Made by a program: the position numbers and the translations under genes. Source: JADLDB01 sp040755835 (lineage in GTDB: Bacteria; Myxococcota; Myxococcia; Myxococcales; Myxococcaceae). Taken from it: a stretch of DNA of 64,000 bases. The notes under the pieces are model-generated. The model had not been told where the DNA came from. It searched no databases and saw only the letters and a program-made list of their open reading frames with translations. Below are positions 32,143-41,036 of the stretch, in pieces (position 1 is the stretch's first letter; each line of letters starts with the position of its first letter). The stretch covers positions 1-64,000 of the forward strand of contig JBFMAB010000100.1 of the NCBI GenBank assembly GCA_040755835.1. Reading direction: 5' to 3'.

Positions 32143-32187
32143 GACGCCACGGGCATGACCCCTGGGGGGAGGGGCGCCCGTGGCGTC
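32143..32187. terminator. Bidirectional hairpin between convergent genes
   Basis: A perfect 12-bp inverted repeat, GACGCCACGGGC (32143-32154) and GCCCGTGGCGTC (32176-32187), with a 21-nt loop. It sits between the end of the esterase (+) and the end of the lipoprotein gene (-), each about 20 bp away. No T-run follows, but the place and strength fit a shared terminator. Confidence 0.65.
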
Positions 32188-32211
32188 CTGTTCAGCCTCG
32201 GCTGGAAGCGC

Positions 32212-32715
32212 CTAGCGCTCGCAGACGAGGCGTTCCTGCGTCGGCTGCCCGAGCCGCGCCAGCAGCTGCGCCTTCGCCTCGGCGTCGAGCTGCGAGACGA
32301 CGAAGTGCCCGTCCTCGGTGAGGGTGAGGGCGCTGTGCGCGTTCAGGGTGCCCGAGTCGATGAGCGCTTTGAACTCGTTGAGCGCGATGGCCTTCCGCTC
32401 TTCGCTGAGCTGCTGGAACTTCGGGTCTTGCTCCAGCATCGCCACCGACTCGGACAGCGTGTCCTTGGTGTCGTTGAACGGGAAGCCGTCGCCGAGGATG
32501 ACCAGGAGCAGCGCCTGGATCGGGAACGTGGCGAGGTCGATGGCGAAGGTGATCGGCACCAGGAAGACGCCGGTCGCCTTGCGGTCGACGTACGCGGGGC
32601 GGCGCGCGGTCACGCCGATGAAGGCGCGGTCGACGGCCCGGGTGAGCAGGCACCCCGTGGAGAGCAACGTGGTGGCGACGGCGAGGGCGGTGATCCGCAT
32701 CAGACGGCTGCGCAT
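32212..32715 (-). CDS. Small lipoprotein, YceK-like
   Basis: The 167-residue protein begins MRSRLMRITALAVATTLLSTGC, a lipoprotein signal with lipobox STGC. A hydrophobic stretch, VPITFAIDLATFPIQALLLVILGD, follows the mature N-terminus, like the core of YceK-type small lipoproteins. The rest is helical and charged (LEQDPKFQQLSEERKAIALNEF). No function is known. An internal ATG at the second Met (MRITALAV) is an alternative start. It is the last gene before the convergent esterase and is followed by the strong inverted repeat. Confidence 0.75.
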   Translation of the reverse strand: MRSRLMRITALAVATTLLSTGCLLTRAVDRAFIGVTARRPAYVDRKATGVFLVPITFAIDLATFPIQALLLVILGDGFPFNDTKDTLSESVAMLEQDPKFQQLSEERKAIALNEFKALIDSGTLNAHSALTLTEDGHFVVSQLDAEAKAQLLARLGQPTQERLVCER

Positions 32716-32823
32716 GGGGAGAGGCTCCTTGGAAATTTTCCGGTTTCGATCATGGGCGCGGAGGACGGAGGGATCAAGAGATCGACCGTCCGGGCGCGAC
32801 CACAGGGTGCTACAGGCAGGGCC

Positions 32824-33876
32824 TCAGCTCCGTGGCGGCTCGACCACCGGGACCTCGCCAGACACCGTGCGCTCGGGCTTCACCTTCATCCCGTAGCGGA
32901 TCGCCGCGGACTCGATGATCCGGCTGATGAGCTGCGGGTAGCTGAGCCCGCGCTCCTCGGCGGCCATGCCCAGCTCGCTGTCCTTCTCGAGGTACGGGTT
33001 GGGGTTCACCTCGAGCACGTACGCCTCGCCGGTCTTGTCGGAGATGCGGAAATCCACGCGGGCGTAGTCGTGCAGCTTCAGCGCGCGGAAGGCGAGCAGG
33101 GCGCTGCGCTCGATGCGCGCACGCAGCTCCGACGGCAGATCCTTGGCGTGCATGAGGTACGGCCCGTCGTCGCCGAGGTCGGCGAACTTCACCTCGCGGT
33201 CCGACACCTTGGGCACCGACGGATCCCACTTGCCCCAGTTCAGCTCGAGGATCGGGAGGATCTCCGAGCGCGAGCCGTCACCCAGCACGCCCACGTACAT
33301 CTCCCGGCCGTCGATGAACTCCTCGGCGAGCGACTCATCGTTGAACGTCTTGCGGATCTCGCGGACGCGCCGGGTCAGCTCTTCCCAGTCGGACACGACC
33401 GAGTGCTTGCCGATGCCCAGCGACGCGTCGGTGCGCGCCGGCTTGACGATCAGCGGGAAGCTCATGCGGCCGAAGGCCTCGAATGCGTCCCCGTCGAACG
33501 TGAGGAACCGGGGCGTCGGCACCTCGTGGTACTCGAGCAGCTGCTTGGTGAGGATCTTCGACTGCGCCAGCAACAACCCCGCGGTACCCGAGCCGGTGAA
33601 CTTCATGCCGGCCATCTCCATGACGGCGGCGACGTTCACCTCGAGGCGGTAGTCGTCGGCGAACGTCTCACAGACGTTGAAGACCAGGTCGGGCTTCGCC
33701 TTCTCGAGCGCCTTCAAGAGATCGAACACGCGCTCGTAGACACCGACCGGAACGGGCGTGTGGCCCAGCTCGGTGAGCGCGTCACACACCTGGCCCACGA
33801 CCTTGTCCTGGGGCTCTCCAACGGGCTGGTAGTGCAGGACGGCGATCCGCATCGGAGGGACGGTGGCAGCGGCCAT
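32824..33876 (-). CDS. ATP-grasp ligase, D-Ala-D-Ala ligase-like
   Basis: The 350-residue protein has the three parts of an ATP-grasp enzyme: an N-terminal Rossmann-like region (MRIAVLHYQPVGEPQDKVVGQ, VFNVCETFADDYRLE), the ATP-binding middle with FPLIVKPARTDASLGIGKHSVV, and the end with YARVDFRISDKTGEAYVLEVNPNPYLEKDSELGMAA carrying the metal-binding Glu and Asn. It should form a carboxylate-amine bond, as in peptide or peptidoglycan precursor synthesis. The usual D-Ala substrates are not proven. It follows a metallopeptidase gene, 46 bp downstream on the same strand, so both likely belong to one transcript. Confidence 0.85.
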   Translation of the reverse strand: MAAATVPPMRIAVLHYQPVGEPQDKVVGQVCDALTELGHTPVPVGVYERVFDLLKALEKAKPDLVFNVCETFADDYRLEVNVAAVMEMAGMKFTGSGTAGLLLAQSKILTKQLLEYHEVPTPRFLTFDGDAFEAFGRMSFPLIVKPARTDASLGIGKHSVVSDWEELTRRVREIRKTFNDESLAEEFIDGREMYVGVLGDGSRSEILPILELNWGKWDPSVPKVSDREVKFADLGDDGPYLMHAKDLPSELRARIERSALLAFRALKLHDYARVDFRISDKTGEAYVLEVNPNPYLEKDSELGMAAEERGLSYPQLISRIIESAAIRYGMKVKPERTVSGEVPVVEPPRS

Positions 33877-33921
33877 GCGGGCCGGACTGTAGACCGAACC
33901 GCGCCCGCGGATCTCCTGACT

Positions 33922-34986
33922 TCAATCCACCTCGAAGAAGCGGTCCGTGTAGACGTAGTTCATCGCGAGCGTGGTGAGCAGCGCGGTGAGCCTCGTCACG
34001 TACTCGCGGGCTTCGTCGCGGTGCACGGTCAGCTTGAGCTCGGTGACGCGCTCGACGAGGTGATCGAGCACCGAGACGACCACGCCGCGCGACACGCCGG
34101 AGTACTGCGTCACGGCCGCGATCAGCGACTGGCGCTCGGCGCGCAACAGCGTGTCAGCCGCGGCGTTGCCCACCGTTTCGGGCTCGAACAGATCGTAGAG
34201 ATCCTGGTCGAGCTGGTCGCCGATGGAGATCTCGACCTTGTCCTCGAGCATCCGCTGCCGGTAGTGGTCCAGCACGGTCTCTTCCATGTGCTCGACTTCC
34301 ATGTCGCGCTCTCCCAGCGTGACGACGGGCGTGGTGCGCCCGAGCGACGCGACGACCTGGCTGACGTACTCGAGCTTCTTGAGCGCGCCCCACGCCTTGT
34401 ACTTCTTCTGCCAGTCCGAGCCCGGCGTGAGCCACACCGCGAACGTCTCCGCGAAGTCCTCGTCGGGGTGCTTCTGCGCGTACCAGCCGGTGATGTGGAC
34501 GACGTACTTCCGGCTGAAGGGCCTGGGCTTGTAGGACTCGAGGTAGGGCTTGGAGTAGTCGCCGAAGTGCTTCCGCCACTCCTCGGTTTCGTAGAGCTTG
34601 TACGCGTAGTTGAAGGCGTGCCCGGCCTCGTGGCGGAGGAACATCATGATGTCCTCCTCGTCCTCCGCGCCGGCGCCGAGCGTGTCCTCGATGTGCACGA
34701 GGTTCGGATCCGCCAGGTAGAAGGGAATGCCGATGACCGGCACTTCCGACGGGCAGCCCCACTGGTCCGAGAGGTAGCACTCGGGCTTGAGCGAGATGCC
34801 CTTGGCCTCGAGCTCCTCGTAGAGCTTTTGGATGTACCGCTCGAGCGGCGTGTCCTTGAGGTGGAGTTTGAGATCCTTGATCCGCGCCTGCAGCAGCGCG
34901 GCGCTCGCAGGGGGCAGCCCTTCCCCGAAGTGGGGCTCCGGGGCCTTCTCCTTGAACGCGATCGGGGCGGCGAGGGCGGTGCTCAT
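33922..34986 (-). CDS. Putative zinc metallopeptidase (HEAGH)
   Basis: The 354-residue protein has a zinc site HEAGH (His119, Glu120, His123) in EDIMMFLRHEAGHAFNYAYKL, and the third ligand may be in the DEDFAETFAVWL helix (residues 175-185). The N-terminal part includes DQWGCPSEVPVIGIPFYLADP. The family looks like the putative zinc-binding metallopeptidases of the PF15887 kind, but this is from memory. No signal peptide is seen. It is the first gene of a pair with the ATP-grasp ligase, and I infer that the two modify or cut a shared peptide. Confidence 0.78.
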   Translation of the reverse strand: MSTALAAPIAFKEKAPEPHFGEGLPPASAALLQARIKDLKLHLKDTPLERYIQKLYEELEAKGISLKPECYLSDQWGCPSEVPVIGIPFYLADPNLVHIEDTLGAGAEDEEDIMMFLRHEAGHAFNYAYKLYETEEWRKHFGDYSKPYLESYKPRPFSRKYVVHITGWYAQKHPDEDFAETFAVWLTPGSDWQKKYKAWGALKKLEYVSQVVASLGRTTPVVTLGERDMEVEHMEETVLDHYRQRMLEDKVEISIGDQLDQDLYDLFEPETVGNAAADTLLRAERQSLIAAVTQYSGVSRGVVVSVLDHLVERVTELKLTVHRDEAREYVTRLTALLTTLAMNYVYTDRFFEVD

Positions 34987-35131
34987 GGACGGGTCCGGTA
35001 CAGGTCACGGCCGACATTATCCAAAGGGACCGACGCGCCTAGGGGGGGCCTGCTCCTCCGAAAAAGGAGTGATAAATCAGAGACTTGTGTTGACGAATGC
35101 CCCCGTGGGCGGCGCTGATGCGGTGCGTTAG

Positions 35132-36688
35132 CTACTCGAAGGCGCCGATGTCGTCGTCTTGCTTCCGGGGCGGTTTCTTGGCAGGGGTGGAGCGAGGTGC
35201 GACCCGCTCGAGGGGGAATTCGAGCTCCTGATCGGACTCGGGTCGCAGGCTCTTTTCGAGATCTTTGTGGTCCGCGAGCCGGAACGTGAGCGTGCGCGTC
35301 ACGCCGGGCTCGAAGGCGGTGGTCAGCGGCGTCTTGCCGATCACCACGCCGTCCTCCAGCACCTCGGCGCCGGCCGGCTTCGTCTTGAGCGTGACGTTCA
35401 CCCTCGCGGGCGCGGCGCCGACCGGATCCTTCGCGGGCGTCGGGTCGGGTGGGGGCTTCGCGACCGCCGGCGGGGGCGCGGGCCGCTCGTCGTGTGGCCG
35501 AGTCAGCTTGAAGACGACGCCGCCGCCGATCGCCAGCAGCAACACCGCGGCGATGCCGACCAGCAGCCCCAACGGCGGGCCGCCGGGCTTCGGGGCCGGG
35601 GCCGCCTCGGCGCCAGGGGACGGAGCGACCTCGACCTTCGACGAGCTCCTGGGGATCGGCTTCGACACCGCCGACACCGAGCGCGACCCGGGGCGCGAGC
35701 GACTGCCGCTCTTGCGCGACGCGCTCGAACTGCCGCTGCCGGAGTCCCTCGGGGCGCCGGCGTCGGGCGTGAAGGCGGGCACCGCGTCGAGCACCGCGTC
35801 CGGCACGCCCGAGAGCGCCGCGAGGAGCGCCTGGATGAAGTCGTCGGCCGTCTGGAAGCGGTCGTCCTTCTCGGGCCGGAGGCCCTTCACCACGAAGCGC
35901 TCGATGGCGTCCGGCACCGGCGCGCCCTGGCGGTAGGTCGCGATCGGCGGGACCTTCCCGGCCAGCGCGGCGGTCAACGCCTTGCGCACCGAGTTGGCGC
36001 CGAAGGGTGAGTGGCCGGTGAGGCAGTAATAGAAGACGCCCGTCAGCGAGTAGAGGTCCGAGCGCTGATCCACCACCTCGCCGCCGGCCTGCTCGGGCGG
36101 CATGTACTGCGGCGTGCCCAGCACCTGGCCGGTGGAGGTGAGGTGTTCCTCGTCCTCCTGCTCGAGCGCCTTCACCAGGCCGAAGTCGAGCACCTTCACG
36201 TATTCATTGCCGTCCACCTGCGTCAGCATCACGTTGTGCGGCTTGATGTCGCGGTGGATGACGTTCTGCTTGTGCGCGTGCCCCACGCCCAGCGCCGTCT
36301 GCTCGATGACGGCGGCGGCCTCGCGCAGCGTCATCGGCCCCAGGCGCTTCACCCGCTGCCGCAGGCTCTCGCCCTCGAGCAGCTCCATCACGTAGTAACA
36401 GAGGTTCTCCGGCGTCCGACCGAAGTCGAAGATGGTGATGATGTTCGGGTGGTGCAGCCGGCTGGCGATCTCCGCCTCGCGGCGAAAGCGCTCGTAGAAG
36501 CTGGGCGCCATGGCCAGCTGCGGGTGCAGCGTCTTGAGCGCCACGGGCCGCTGCATCGACGTCTGTACGCCGCGGAACACCATGCCCATGCCGCCCTGGC
36601 CCAGCACCGCGTCGACCCGGTACCGGCCGTCGAGCGTCTGGCCGATCAGCTCCTGCGCGTTGACCGAATCGAAGGGGTCCTTCGCCAT
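35132..36688 (-). CDS. Ser/Thr protein kinase with membrane helix and PEGA domain
   Basis: From ATG 36688 the protein has about 518 residues. The kinase core (about 15-280) has the glycine loop GQGGMGMVF, VALKTL with the ATP Lys, HRDIKPHN, the DFG triplet in LDFGLVKAL and PPEQ in the APE position, so it should be active. Then come a Ser/Arg/Pro-rich linker, one membrane helix (about 380-400, LLVGIAAVLLLAIGGGVVF) and a PEGA domain (VNVTLKTKPAGAEVLEDGVVIGKTPL). The kinase is cytoplasmic with its sensor outside. The PP2C phosphatase at 17.7 kb could oppose it. An ATG at 36712 adds eight residues. Confidence 0.92.
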   Translation of the reverse strand: MAKDPFDSVNAQELIGQTLDGRYRVDAVLGQGGMGMVFRGVQTSMQRPVALKTLHPQLAMAPSFYERFRREAEIASRLHHPNIITIFDFGRTPENLCYYVMELLEGESLRQRVKRLGPMTLREAAAVIEQTALGVGHAHKQNVIHRDIKPHNVMLTQVDGNEYVKVLDFGLVKALEQEDEEHLTSTGQVLGTPQYMPPEQAGGEVVDQRSDLYSLTGVFYYCLTGHSPFGANSVRKALTAALAGKVPPIATYRQGAPVPDAIERFVVKGLRPEKDDRFQTADDFIQALLAALSGVPDAVLDAVPAFTPDAGAPRDSGSGSSSASRKSGSRSRPGSRSVSAVSKPIPRSSSKVEVAPSPGAEAAPAPKPGGPPLGLLVGIAAVLLLAIGGGVVFKLTRPHDERPAPPPAVAKPPPDPTPAKDPVGAAPARVNVTLKTKPAGAEVLEDGVVIGKTPLTTAFEPGVTRTLTFRLADHKDLEKSLRPESDQELEFPLERVAPRSTPAKKPPRKQDDDIGAFE

Positions 36689-36762
36689 GGCGCGGTGCGA
36701 GACTGTAGCCAAAGACGACGCGCTTGCGTGGCCTTTGGTTCCCCGGGTAACCGTGCGGTGTC

Positions 36763-38664
36763 GTGAGTCTCGTCATCGTCAACGGCCTCGAGCTGTCCTT
36801 CCGCTCGAAGGTGCTCTTCGCGGGCGCCGCCTTCACCATCGGCCCGACCGATCGCATCGGGCTGGTGGGCGCGAACGGCACCGGCAAGTCGACGCTGCTC
36901 AAGATCCTCGCGGGCCAGGTGACGCCCGACGGCGGGAGGCTGACGTTCCGCCGCGGCACGCGGGTCGGCTACCTGCCGCAGGACCTGCAGGACCTGCCGG
37001 CCGGCTCGCTGGTCGACGCGGTCTTGAGCTCCGTCCCCGGCCGCGACGCGCTCGACGGGCGGCTGGTGGAGACCGAGGCGCTGCTGGCCGCGGCGACGGA
37101 CGAGCAGGAGCAGCTCGAGCTCGCCGGCGCGCTGGCGGAGCTGCACGAGGAACGCGATCACTTCGACGACCACTACGGCCGGCACCGGGCCGAGCGCATC
37201 CTCCTCGGCCTCGGCTTCAAGGTGGCCGACTTCGACCGGCCGACGAGCGTCTTCTCCGGCGGCTGGCGGATGCGCGCGGCGCTCGCCGGGCTGCTTCTGC
37301 AGGATCCGGATCTCCTGCTCCTCGACGAGCCCACCAACCACCTCGACCTGCCGACGCTGGCCTGGTTCGACGGCTTCCTCGAGCGCTCGCGCAAGGCGCT
37401 GGTGCTGGTGAGCCACGACCGCGCGTTCCTCAACCGGCAGATCAACAGGGTCGTCTCGCTCGAGCCGGAAGGCCTGCGCACCTGGTCCGGCGACTTCGAG
37501 GACTATCAGAAGGCGCGCGCCGAGGAGGCCGAGCGGCTGCTGGCCGAGGCGGGCAAGGTGGCGGCGAAGCGCGCGCAGCTCGAGGCCTTCGTCAACCGCT
37601 TCCGCGCGAAGGCGTCGAAGGCCCGGCAGGCGCAGTCGAAGCTCAAGCAGCTCGAGAAGCTCGAGTCGGTGGAGGTGCACCAGGCCCGCGACACGGTGGC
37701 CTTCCGCTTCCCGCCGGTCGCGCCCAGCGGCCGCGCGGTGGCGCGCTTCGACGGCGTGACGAAGGCGTTCGGCGACCTGGTCGTCTACGAGGACCTCCAC
37801 GCGCAGGTGCTGAAAGGCCAGCGGATCGCCGTGGTGGGCCTCAGCGGCGCCGGCAAGACGACGCTGTTGCGGTTGCTGGCGGGCGAGATGACGCCGGAGC
37901 GCGGCGCGGTGACGCTCGGCCACAACGTGCAGCTCGGGTACTACGCGCAGCACCACGCCGACACGCTGGACAGGCGTCGCACCATCCTCGACGAGCTGAT
38001 GACGCTCGTCCCCGACAAGCCGCAGGCGTACGTGCGCGGGGTGCTGGGCGCGTTCCTCTTCACGGGCGACGACGTGGACAAGCCGATCGGCGTGCTGTCG
38101 GGTGGTGAGCGGGCGCGGGTGGCGCTCGCGCTGCTGCTCAAGCCGGCGAACCTCCTCGTCATGGACGAACCCACCAACCACCTCGATCTCGACTCCTCGG
38201 AGGCGTTGATCGAGGCGCTCGAGGGCTACGAGGGCACGCTCGTCTTCGTCTCACACAACAGGAGCTTCCTGAACGCGCTCGCCACGCACGTGTGGGACGT
38301 GCGCGATCGCAAGGTGGTGCCGTTCCCGGGCAACCTCGACGAGTACCTCGCGCACCTCGATCTCGAGGCCGCCGTGCGCGAGGAGGGGCGGGCGGTGGGG
38401 GCCGGCGCGTCGCGGCCACTCACCGGGAAGGACCGCAAGCGCCTCGAGGCCGAGGCGCGGCAGGCGAAGAGCCAGCGCACCGCGCCGCTCAAGAAGGAGC
38501 TCGCGCAGCTCGAGGCGCGCATCGCCGAGCTCGAGGCGGTGCAAAAGGCGCGCGAGGCGCAGCTGGCGGACGCGGCCTTCGCCGCCGACTACGCGAAGGC
38601 CCGGCCGGTGATGGAGGCCCACCGGGCCGACGCCGAGGCGCTCGACGCCGCCCTGGCCCGCTGA
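36763..38664 (+). CDS. ABC-F family ATPase
   Basis: GTG 36763 starts a 633-residue protein with two ABC cassettes. The first has Walker A GANGTGKST and signature SGGWRMR, with Walker B LLLLDEPTNHLDLPT. The second has GLSGAGKTT, SGGERARVAL and LLVMDEPTNHLDLDS. Between them is the charged linker of ABC-F proteins, and a C-terminal coiled coil follows the second cassette (LEARIAELEAVQKAREAQ). There are no membrane helices. These proteins act on ribosomes in translation or antibiotic protection, or on DNA (Uup type). The gene starts 74 bp from the divergent kinase. Confidence 0.93.
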   Translation: MSLVIVNGLELSFRSKVLFAGAAFTIGPTDRIGLVGANGTGKSTLLKILAGQVTPDGGRLTFRRGTRVGYLPQDLQDLPAGSLVDAVLSSVPGRDALDGRLVETEALLAAATDEQEQLELAGALAELHEERDHFDDHYGRHRAERILLGLGFKVADFDRPTSVFSGGWRMRAALAGLLLQDPDLLLLDEPTNHLDLPTLAWFDGFLERSRKALVLVSHDRAFLNRQINRVVSLEPEGLRTWSGDFEDYQKARAEEAERLLAEAGKVAAKRAQLEAFVNRFRAKASKARQAQSKLKQLEKLESVEVHQARDTVAFRFPPVAPSGRAVARFDGVTKAFGDLVVYEDLHAQVLKGQRIAVVGLSGAGKTTLLRLLAGEMTPERGAVTLGHNVQLGYYAQHHADTLDRRRTILDELMTLVPDKPQAYVRGVLGAFLFTGDDVDKPIGVLSGGERARVALALLLKPANLLVMDEPTNHLDLDSSEALIEALEGYEGTLVFVSHNRSFLNALATHVWDVRDRKVVPFPGNLDEYLAHLDLEAAVREEGRAVGAGASRPLTGKDRKRLEAEARQAKSQRTAPLKKELAQLEARIAELEAVQKAREAQLADAAFAADYAKARPVMEAHRADAEALDAALAR

Positions 38665-38758
38665 GGTCGTCCAGGGCGAGCTCGAGGCGCTGGGCTAAAA
38701 GCCGGCGGGAACTGGTGTAGCTTCGCAGGGCCGGGCCGCCCCGTCTCCTGGAGCCTCC

Positions 38759-39319
38759 ATGTTGCGCCGCCTCCTCGCCGCCGTCGCCCTCGTCGCCCTC
38801 GCCGCCTGCGGAGGCGGGAACGGCAACGGGCTCGCGCCCAACGCGGTCTACTTCTGGCAGGTCACCAGCAGCACGGTGGAGTTCGGACAGTGCAGCGACG
38901 AGGCGCAGTTCCGCATGAACACGCAGCCCCTTCCGTTCACCGACAACAGCTACGTCATCTACCGCGTGTCGGGCGACGGCAAGAGGGCCACCACGCAGGA
39001 CTGCGCGCGCCTCGACGCGACGACCTGCAAGGACGCGGCGAACCCGATCGTCTTCTCCATCGCCGGCCGTGAGCTGACCTTCAGCCGCGAGTCGAAGGAG
39101 CCGGTGGGCATGACCGGCTGCAACCTGCAGCAGGCCGAGACGTGGACGCTCACCGACGCCCAGAAGACGATGTCGCTGGAGATCGCCAACGTCCTGTCTC
39201 TGGTGGACTCGCCGCCCGCCTGCGAGTCGGTGGAGAACGAGCTCAAGGCGCGCTCGCCCAACATGCTCGGCATCCAGGGGTGCGTGGTCACCTTCAAGCT
39301 GACCGGTGATCTGAAGTAG
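38759..39319 (+). CDS. Hypothetical lipoprotein
   Basis: ATG 38759 starts a 186-residue protein with a clear signal peptide MLRRLLAAVALVALAAC (Cys17 lipobox), a Gly/Asn spacer and a mature domain with eight cysteines, which may form disulfides. Beta-strand-like stretches include VYFWQVTSSTVEFG and VVTFKLTGD. No family is recognised. It is followed 17 bp later by the second kinase gene. Confidence 0.75.
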   Translation: MLRRLLAAVALVALAACGGGNGNGLAPNAVYFWQVTSSTVEFGQCSDEAQFRMNTQPLPFTDNSYVIYRVSGDGKRATTQDCARLDATTCKDAANPIVFSIAGRELTFSRESKEPVGMTGCNLQQAETWTLTDAQKTMSLEIANVLSLVDSPPACESVENELKARSPNMLGIQGCVVTFKLTGDLK

Positions 39320-39336
39320 CGGGGGGATAGAGCGCG

Positions 39337-41034
39337 ATGCGGGGAGACGGCAGCGACGCGGTCACCAGCCCGGCGACGCCGGTCACGCCCGAGCCGCTGC
39401 CTGCCTTCGGGGAGCGCTTCCCCGCGATCAAGAAGCTGGCCGAGGGCGGCATGGCGGAGCTCTTCCTCGCCCGCGATCTCTCGACGACGCCGCCGAGGTT
39501 GTGCGTCATCAAGCGGATCCTCCCGGCGCTCGCGAAGAACCCCGACTACACGAAGATGTTCCACGACGAGGGGCGCATCGCGTCGCTGATGACGCACCCC
39601 AACATCGTGCGCGTCTTCGAGACGGTGCGCTCGCCCTCGGGCCCGTTCCTGGTGATGGAGTTCCTCGCGGGGCAGGACTTGCACGACGTCGCGCAGCGCG
39701 CGCGCCGGAAAGGCGTGTACCTGCCGTGGGACTTCGCGCTCGGCCTCGTCCTGGGGGCCGCCGAGGGCATCGGCTACGCGCACCAGCTCACAGGGGCCGA
39801 CGGTCAGCCGCTGAACGTCGTGCACCGCGACCTCACGCCGTCCAACATCCTCGTGACGTGGGACGGCGTGGTGAAGGTGCTGGACTTCGGCATCGCTCAC
39901 GCCGAGCACCGGCTCGCCAAGACGAGGACCGGCATGGTGAAGGGCAAGGCGCAGTACCTCGCCCCCGAGCAGATCACCGGCCAGCCGCTCGACGGGCGCG
40001 TCGACCAGTTCGCGCTCGCGGTGGTGCTGTACCAGCTGCTCACCGGCCGCTCGATGTTCGACAAAGACAACGAGCTCGCCTGTCTCCACGCGATCCTCGA
40101 AGGGGAGCGCCCGCGTGTCCGAGCCGTGCGAGGCGACGTGCCGGAGTCCGTCGACCAGGTGATCGCTCGCGCCACCGCCGTCGAACCGGCTCAGCGCTTC
40201 CCGTCGATGGAGGCGTTCCGCGACGCGCTCAGCGCGTGCGTCGGCGCCGAGGTGACGCGCGAGTCCATCGGCGCGCGGGTGCGCGAGCTGTTCGCAGGCG
40301 AGTTCGAGGCCCACGCGCAGCTGATGGGGCAGCTTTCGAGCGCCGGCACCGACGAGCTGCGGCGCCTGTACGAGAAGGCGCGCCACGCCGAGGCGAACGA
40401 GGTCAGCCGCAGCGCCCGGACGGTGATGATGCCGGAGCCGCACGCGGTGAAGGGCGCTCGCCGGCCGATCGCGCTCTCCGCGGTGGGCGCCGCGCTGCTC
40501 GTCGCGGCGGGCCTCGGCGTGGCGCTGCGCCCGAAGAAGGCGCCGCCGGCGCCGACCGGCAGCATCGTCGTCCGGAGCGAGCCGCCCGGTGCCTCGGTGG
40601 TGCTCGACGGCCGGCCCACCACCTGGTCCACGCCGGTGGTGCTCGATCAGCAGCCGCTCGGCCGGCACCGGATCGAGGTGCGTCACCCGGACCGCAAGCC
40701 GTTCGCCCGCGACGTGTCGCTCGCGGCCGAGGCCGCCTCCGCGACGGTGGACGTGGTGCTTCCGCCGCTGTCGGGCTCGCTGCGCGTCGTCGTCGACGTG
40801 CCGGGCGCGCGGGTGACGCTCGACGGGCAGCCGCTCACCCTGTCCGGAGGCGTCGCCACGGTCGCCGAACTGGTCGCGGGTGAGGCGCACCGCGTGCGCG
40901 CGGAGGCGCCGGGCTTCCTCCCGCGCGAGGTCGAAGTCAGGGTGGGAGCGGACGAGGCCGCCGAGGTGACGCTCGAGCTGCAGCGGCTGCCTGAGGCGCC
41001 GCCGCAGGGCGAGGCGGCGCCAACGGGCGGGTGA
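39337..41034 (+). CDS. Ser/Thr protein kinase with membrane helix and PEGA domains
   Basis: The 565-residue protein has a kinase core (about 30-300) with LAEGGMAELFLA, CVIKRIL (ATP Lys), HRDLTPSN, LDFGIAHAE and LAPEQIT. The catalytic loop is HRDLTPSN: the usual lysine after Asp (HRDxKPxN) is replaced by threonine, a variant common in myxobacterial kinases; DFG is intact. A membrane helix follows (about 375-395, ALSAVGAALLVAAGLGVAL), then two PEGA-type modules (SIVVRSEPPGASVVLDGRP, LRVVVDVPGARVTLDGQPL). It ends 2 bp before the lexA gene, which is convergent. Confidence 0.92.
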   Translation: MRGDGSDAVTSPATPVTPEPLPAFGERFPAIKKLAEGGMAELFLARDLSTTPPRLCVIKRILPALAKNPDYTKMFHDEGRIASLMTHPNIVRVFETVRSPSGPFLVMEFLAGQDLHDVAQRARRKGVYLPWDFALGLVLGAAEGIGYAHQLTGADGQPLNVVHRDLTPSNILVTWDGVVKVLDFGIAHAEHRLAKTRTGMVKGKAQYLAPEQITGQPLDGRVDQFALAVVLYQLLTGRSMFDKDNELACLHAILEGERPRVRAVRGDVPESVDQVIARATAVEPAQRFPSMEAFRDALSACVGAEVTRESIGARVRELFAGEFEAHAQLMGQLSSAGTDELRRLYEKARHAEANEVSRSARTVMMPEPHAVKGARRPIALSAVGAALLVAAGLGVALRPKKAPPAPTGSIVVRSEPPGASVVLDGRPTTWSTPVVLDQQPLGRHRIEVRHPDRKPFARDVSLAAEAASATVDVVLPPLSGSLRVVVDVPGARVTLDGQPLTLSGGVATVAELVAGEAHRVRAEAPGFLPREVEVRVGADEAAEVTLELQRLPEAPPQGEAAPTGG

Positions 41035-41036
41035 CG

